A model generated the notes under the pieces. The model ran no database searches, was not told the origin of the DNA, and saw nothing but the letters and a program-made list of their open reading frames with translations. Below, one piece after another: positions 61,335 to 64,000 of a stretch of 64,000 bases of DNA (within the stretch, counting starts at the first letter, position 1; each line of letters starts with the position of its first letter). The DNA is from Dimorphilus gyrociliatus (Eukaryota > Annelida > Polychaeta > Dinophilidae): contig CAJFCJ010000002.1 in NCBI GenBank assembly GCA_904063045.1, forward strand, positions 1,634,422-1,698,421. The letters run 5' to 3'. A program made the position numbers and the translations under genes.

Positions 61335-64000
61335 TTAAGACGAATGCGAGGGAAGTAGATATCCTTCGTTTCTTTTTTTGTATTGACTATTGAAAAATAA
61401 ATAAAGGAAGAGGAATTATGGTTTTAAATAGGCTTTTTTTATGTTATAAACTTACTCTATCTCTCTCTTACGTCTCGTTTCTTGTAGATCTTTTTCGATT
61501 GCACAGAGTTCCGTTTTAATTGACTCGCTTTTAGGATTCATTCTTAGCTGCTCCCTTAATAAATCTGATCTGCTTTTGAGATCAGCAAAATTCGAGTAAA
61601 TATCACTATTACCATCTTTCTTCGGATAAGTTATGTCTATATGGACTAGTAGGGCAGCTAAGTCTAACGGCTCTCCGAAACCATTCCTTAGGGGTACAGA
61701 ACGATATCCAGGACGAATTAATGTTACTGGAATACAGCATTGCCCGAGGAAAACCTTATCGCTAAACATATCCTCGTGACAGACATAGAACCTCAAAACA
61801 GCTATAGATGGATTAGCGATATCAAATATTCGTTGTGCTTTCCATACTGGACACAAGGCATTATATTCAACAGAATGAGTTCTCCAAATACTATTATCAC
61901 ATTTTGCCCCAATTATTTCCAATTCGACATATGGACTAGCAACATGCTTACCTCCTACAGCTAAATGACGACCACCCAGGACACAAACTGCTAAGGTCAT
62001 TGGTTCATCTAATTGTTCAATTGATTCTTTCGAAAACGGATTATATGTGATATCTTGTTTATTCATAAAGTCCGGTCTTAGCACATAACCGCATTTTCCA
62101 TTTCGTCTAAAGAATCCTTCATTTAATTGAAGATTTTTATCACCAGTTTGATAATTTAGTGAAACTAATTGACATCCACACAACCAAGACCACATTGGAT
62201 TAAAGTTAGACGAGTCAAATCTATTTCCTCTTGGATAAATTCTTGATAATTGTGATTTATTAAAGTTTAAAAGTTTTAGGCAATTTTCTTCATTACACTT
62301 ATTACCTTTATAAGATATATAGCTATCAATTTTTGATTCAGATATGGAGCACAACTCTTTATGGTTTGCCATGTTATTGCAAGATTTCTCTATCGATTTC
62401 TCAAAAGACGCCGTTCTGCAATATACAATCAAATCTGACAACTCTTTGGCTACATTCAATTTTTTCTGCGTCCTCAATTGATAACCGATAGCACTCTTGA
62501 CACGTTTCTGGCATTCTTCTATTTTTGTGCACCATTCAGTTTTCTCTGTCTCATTTTGAGCTCTAAAACGAACTTCAAAATTATTTTGATTTACTGCGAA
62601 TCTGTAGACGTTTCCCTTAACTTTACTAGTTTGTATTACAAATTCACAAGGATAAGAACCAGCATCCTTAACTGGCTTAATAATGTCTGATAAATCAAAT
62701 TCTCCCCTGGAGCTTTCAGTCTCCATTTCTTGCTCTTCACTATCCTCATCTTCGACTTCTTTAACATAACTATGTGGAAATAACTTTTGAATTTGACCCC
62801 GTAAGTCTCCCTTCCAATATCCATTATCTGTCTCGTCCTTTACAACATTTTCAATTATGTCGTCTTTTTCGAAGGTCAATTCGTCAGGTAATTGACCAGT
62901 GTATGGAAAGAGGGCAACGACTTTTTGAGAATAATCCTACGTAAACAATGATAATTATTTTATCACAAGTAAACATAGAGAAATTAATTTTCTAACCGAA
63001 ATGTTCACTTCATCGAGATCTAGATAGTTTCTTGGTACTTGATAGATAGAATATAAATCTGGTTCCTAGAAATATGAGTACCAAGAGAATATATGAATTT
63101 AAATATTTATAAGTAAATTTTATTAAATTAGCAAACTCACTCCTCCGATTTCGTCCAGTAGAGTTTGTGTTACTGGCTCAGTAAGTTTTGTGCCTCTATA
63201 TAATTTGTTCTTCTTGTAATAATCGACTAGCGACGTTAACTTTGTAAAGCTTTGATTTCCAATCTATATAAAAACATATAAATACATATACTGTATATAA
63301 GAGTTTTCGCAAAGAATACGTGTCATATATATTAATCTATTCATACATTTTATATAAGCATAAAGTTTTATATGAATAAAATATGATTTATTGAGAAAAA
63401 GCTGAAAATGTAGACACTTAGTATTTTATGCACGACTACTCACATGAAATAGCTCTCCTTCATAAATAATTTTGCAGTGACGAACTCTTCTTGATGTTCT
63501 AAAGGATAATGTAAATTTCTCCAAGTCTATGTTAGGATGTTTTGTGATGTTTCTTATTAGAAATACGCCATCTTTACGAATTCGGGACAAGTCATGTTCT
63601 GCAACCTTTCGGTTCATACCAGCTTTAAACCATCTGTATAAATAATCATAAATAAGTAATTAAGCAATTTACTAGCTTTATTTAAAATTACGGTTGAAAG
63701 AAAAAATTCATTTTAGCTGGTACAGGATTTGTTAAGGTTTGATGAAAGTTGGCAGTTTTTAGAGGTTTTGTTCTATAATGGTGGACAAGTTCTTGAAGAC
63801 TATCGAATTTGTGGCTGTGCGTCAAGTAAAATTGACTATTTTCACTTCTTTTTATAATACAATGATGTTTATCAGTTCCTCTCAGAAATGATAAGGCAAA
63901 CTGTCCACGAAATTTGTCAGAGCAACGAACGAGAAACGTTCCGTCCTGAGGACTTACAGAATTAGAAATAAGGTCTTCAGCGCCTCTTCTAGATAATTCG
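61335..64000 (-). CDS. PLCG: Phospholipase C gamma, C-terminal part (runs off right edge)
   Basis: Partial: the 5' half (PH, EF, PLC-X) lies beyond 64000. Reading leftward come the first SH2 (GTFLVRCSDKFRGQFALSFL, 63960-63720), the second SH2 (LIRNITKHPNIDLEKFTLSF; RRVRHCKIIYEGELFHV), the tail of SH2-C with KKNKLYRGTKLTEPVTQTLL, SH3 (KVVALFPYTGQLPDELTFEK; LFPHSYVKEVED), the C-terminal half of the split PH, PLC-Y (LSDLIVYC; SQLSRIYPRGNRFDSSNFNP) and C2 (LAVCVLGGRHLAVG; HEDMFSDKVFLGQ). This order is unique to PLC-gamma, which hydrolyses PIP2 downstream of tyrosine kinases. The reading frame reaches a TAA at 61452, but that TAA lies in a strong donor GAGTAAGT; splicing to TTTTCAATAG gives a 16-residue tail ending YLLPSHSS at 61335. 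I favour the spliced form. Confidence 0.88.

Overview
This window is eukaryotic and almost certainly from a small-bodied invertebrate animal. It is AT-rich, packed with metazoan genes on both strands, and most introns are only about 45-70 nt with GT..AG ends and a short pyrimidine tract. The CatSper epsilon subunit, Integrator subunit 5, NHLH-type bHLH, MICAL-like and phospholipase C gamma all point to an animal. High similarity to vertebrate orthologues plus very short introns would suit a compact-genome lophotrochozoan such as a Dimorphilus-like annelid, but that species-level guess is inference. There are no bacterial operons, CRISPR arrays, prophage or recognisable tRNA/rRNA genes.

Layout: 1-1.9 kb intergenic; DCAF10 (+) converging on PEMT (-); UTP14 (+); MRPS21 (-) head to head with PIK3C3/VPS34 (+); an unassigned RING protein (-); the large HEAT-repeat gene HEATR1/UTP10 (-), sharing a 285-bp bidirectional promoter with PCYT2 (+); MICAL-like (+); JMJD8 (+); an SLC5-family sodium/solute symporter (+) with a decayed mariner transposon in one intron; a small secreted cysteine-rich protein (+); an NHLH/HEN bHLH gene (+) with a TATA, CCAAT and E-box promoter; a 2-kb gene-free stretch; a claudin/PMP22-like tetraspan (+); POLR3D (-); INTS5 (-) head to head with a KCTD gene (+); CENATAC (-); a folate-receptor-like GPI or membrane protein (-); CATSPERE (-); EXOC6/Sec15 (-); and the 3' two thirds or so of PLCG (-), running off the right edge.

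Functional themes: PEMT and PCYT2 are both in phosphatidylethanolamine/phosphatidylcholine synthesis, while VPS34 and PLC-gamma act on phosphoinositides. UTP14 and HEATR1 are both small-subunit-processome proteins. POLR3D, INTS5 and CENATAC belong to Pol III transcription, snRNA processing/Pol II termination and minor-spliceosome function. MICAL-like and EXOC6 are Rab-linked trafficking factors. These are neighbours on a chromosome, not an operon.

Gene models were joined by hand from open frames, splice signals and remembered family sequence, so individual exon edges may be off. I did not find a clearly new multi-gene system. The observations most worth checking are the PEMT with both reported SAM-binding motifs altered, the MICAL-like protein with two half-LIM zinc modules, the fully assembled CATSPERE, the mariner insertion in the SLC5 intron, the orphan RING and cysteine-rich proteins, and several sharp promoter motifs (NRF1, ETS, YY1 over a start codon).
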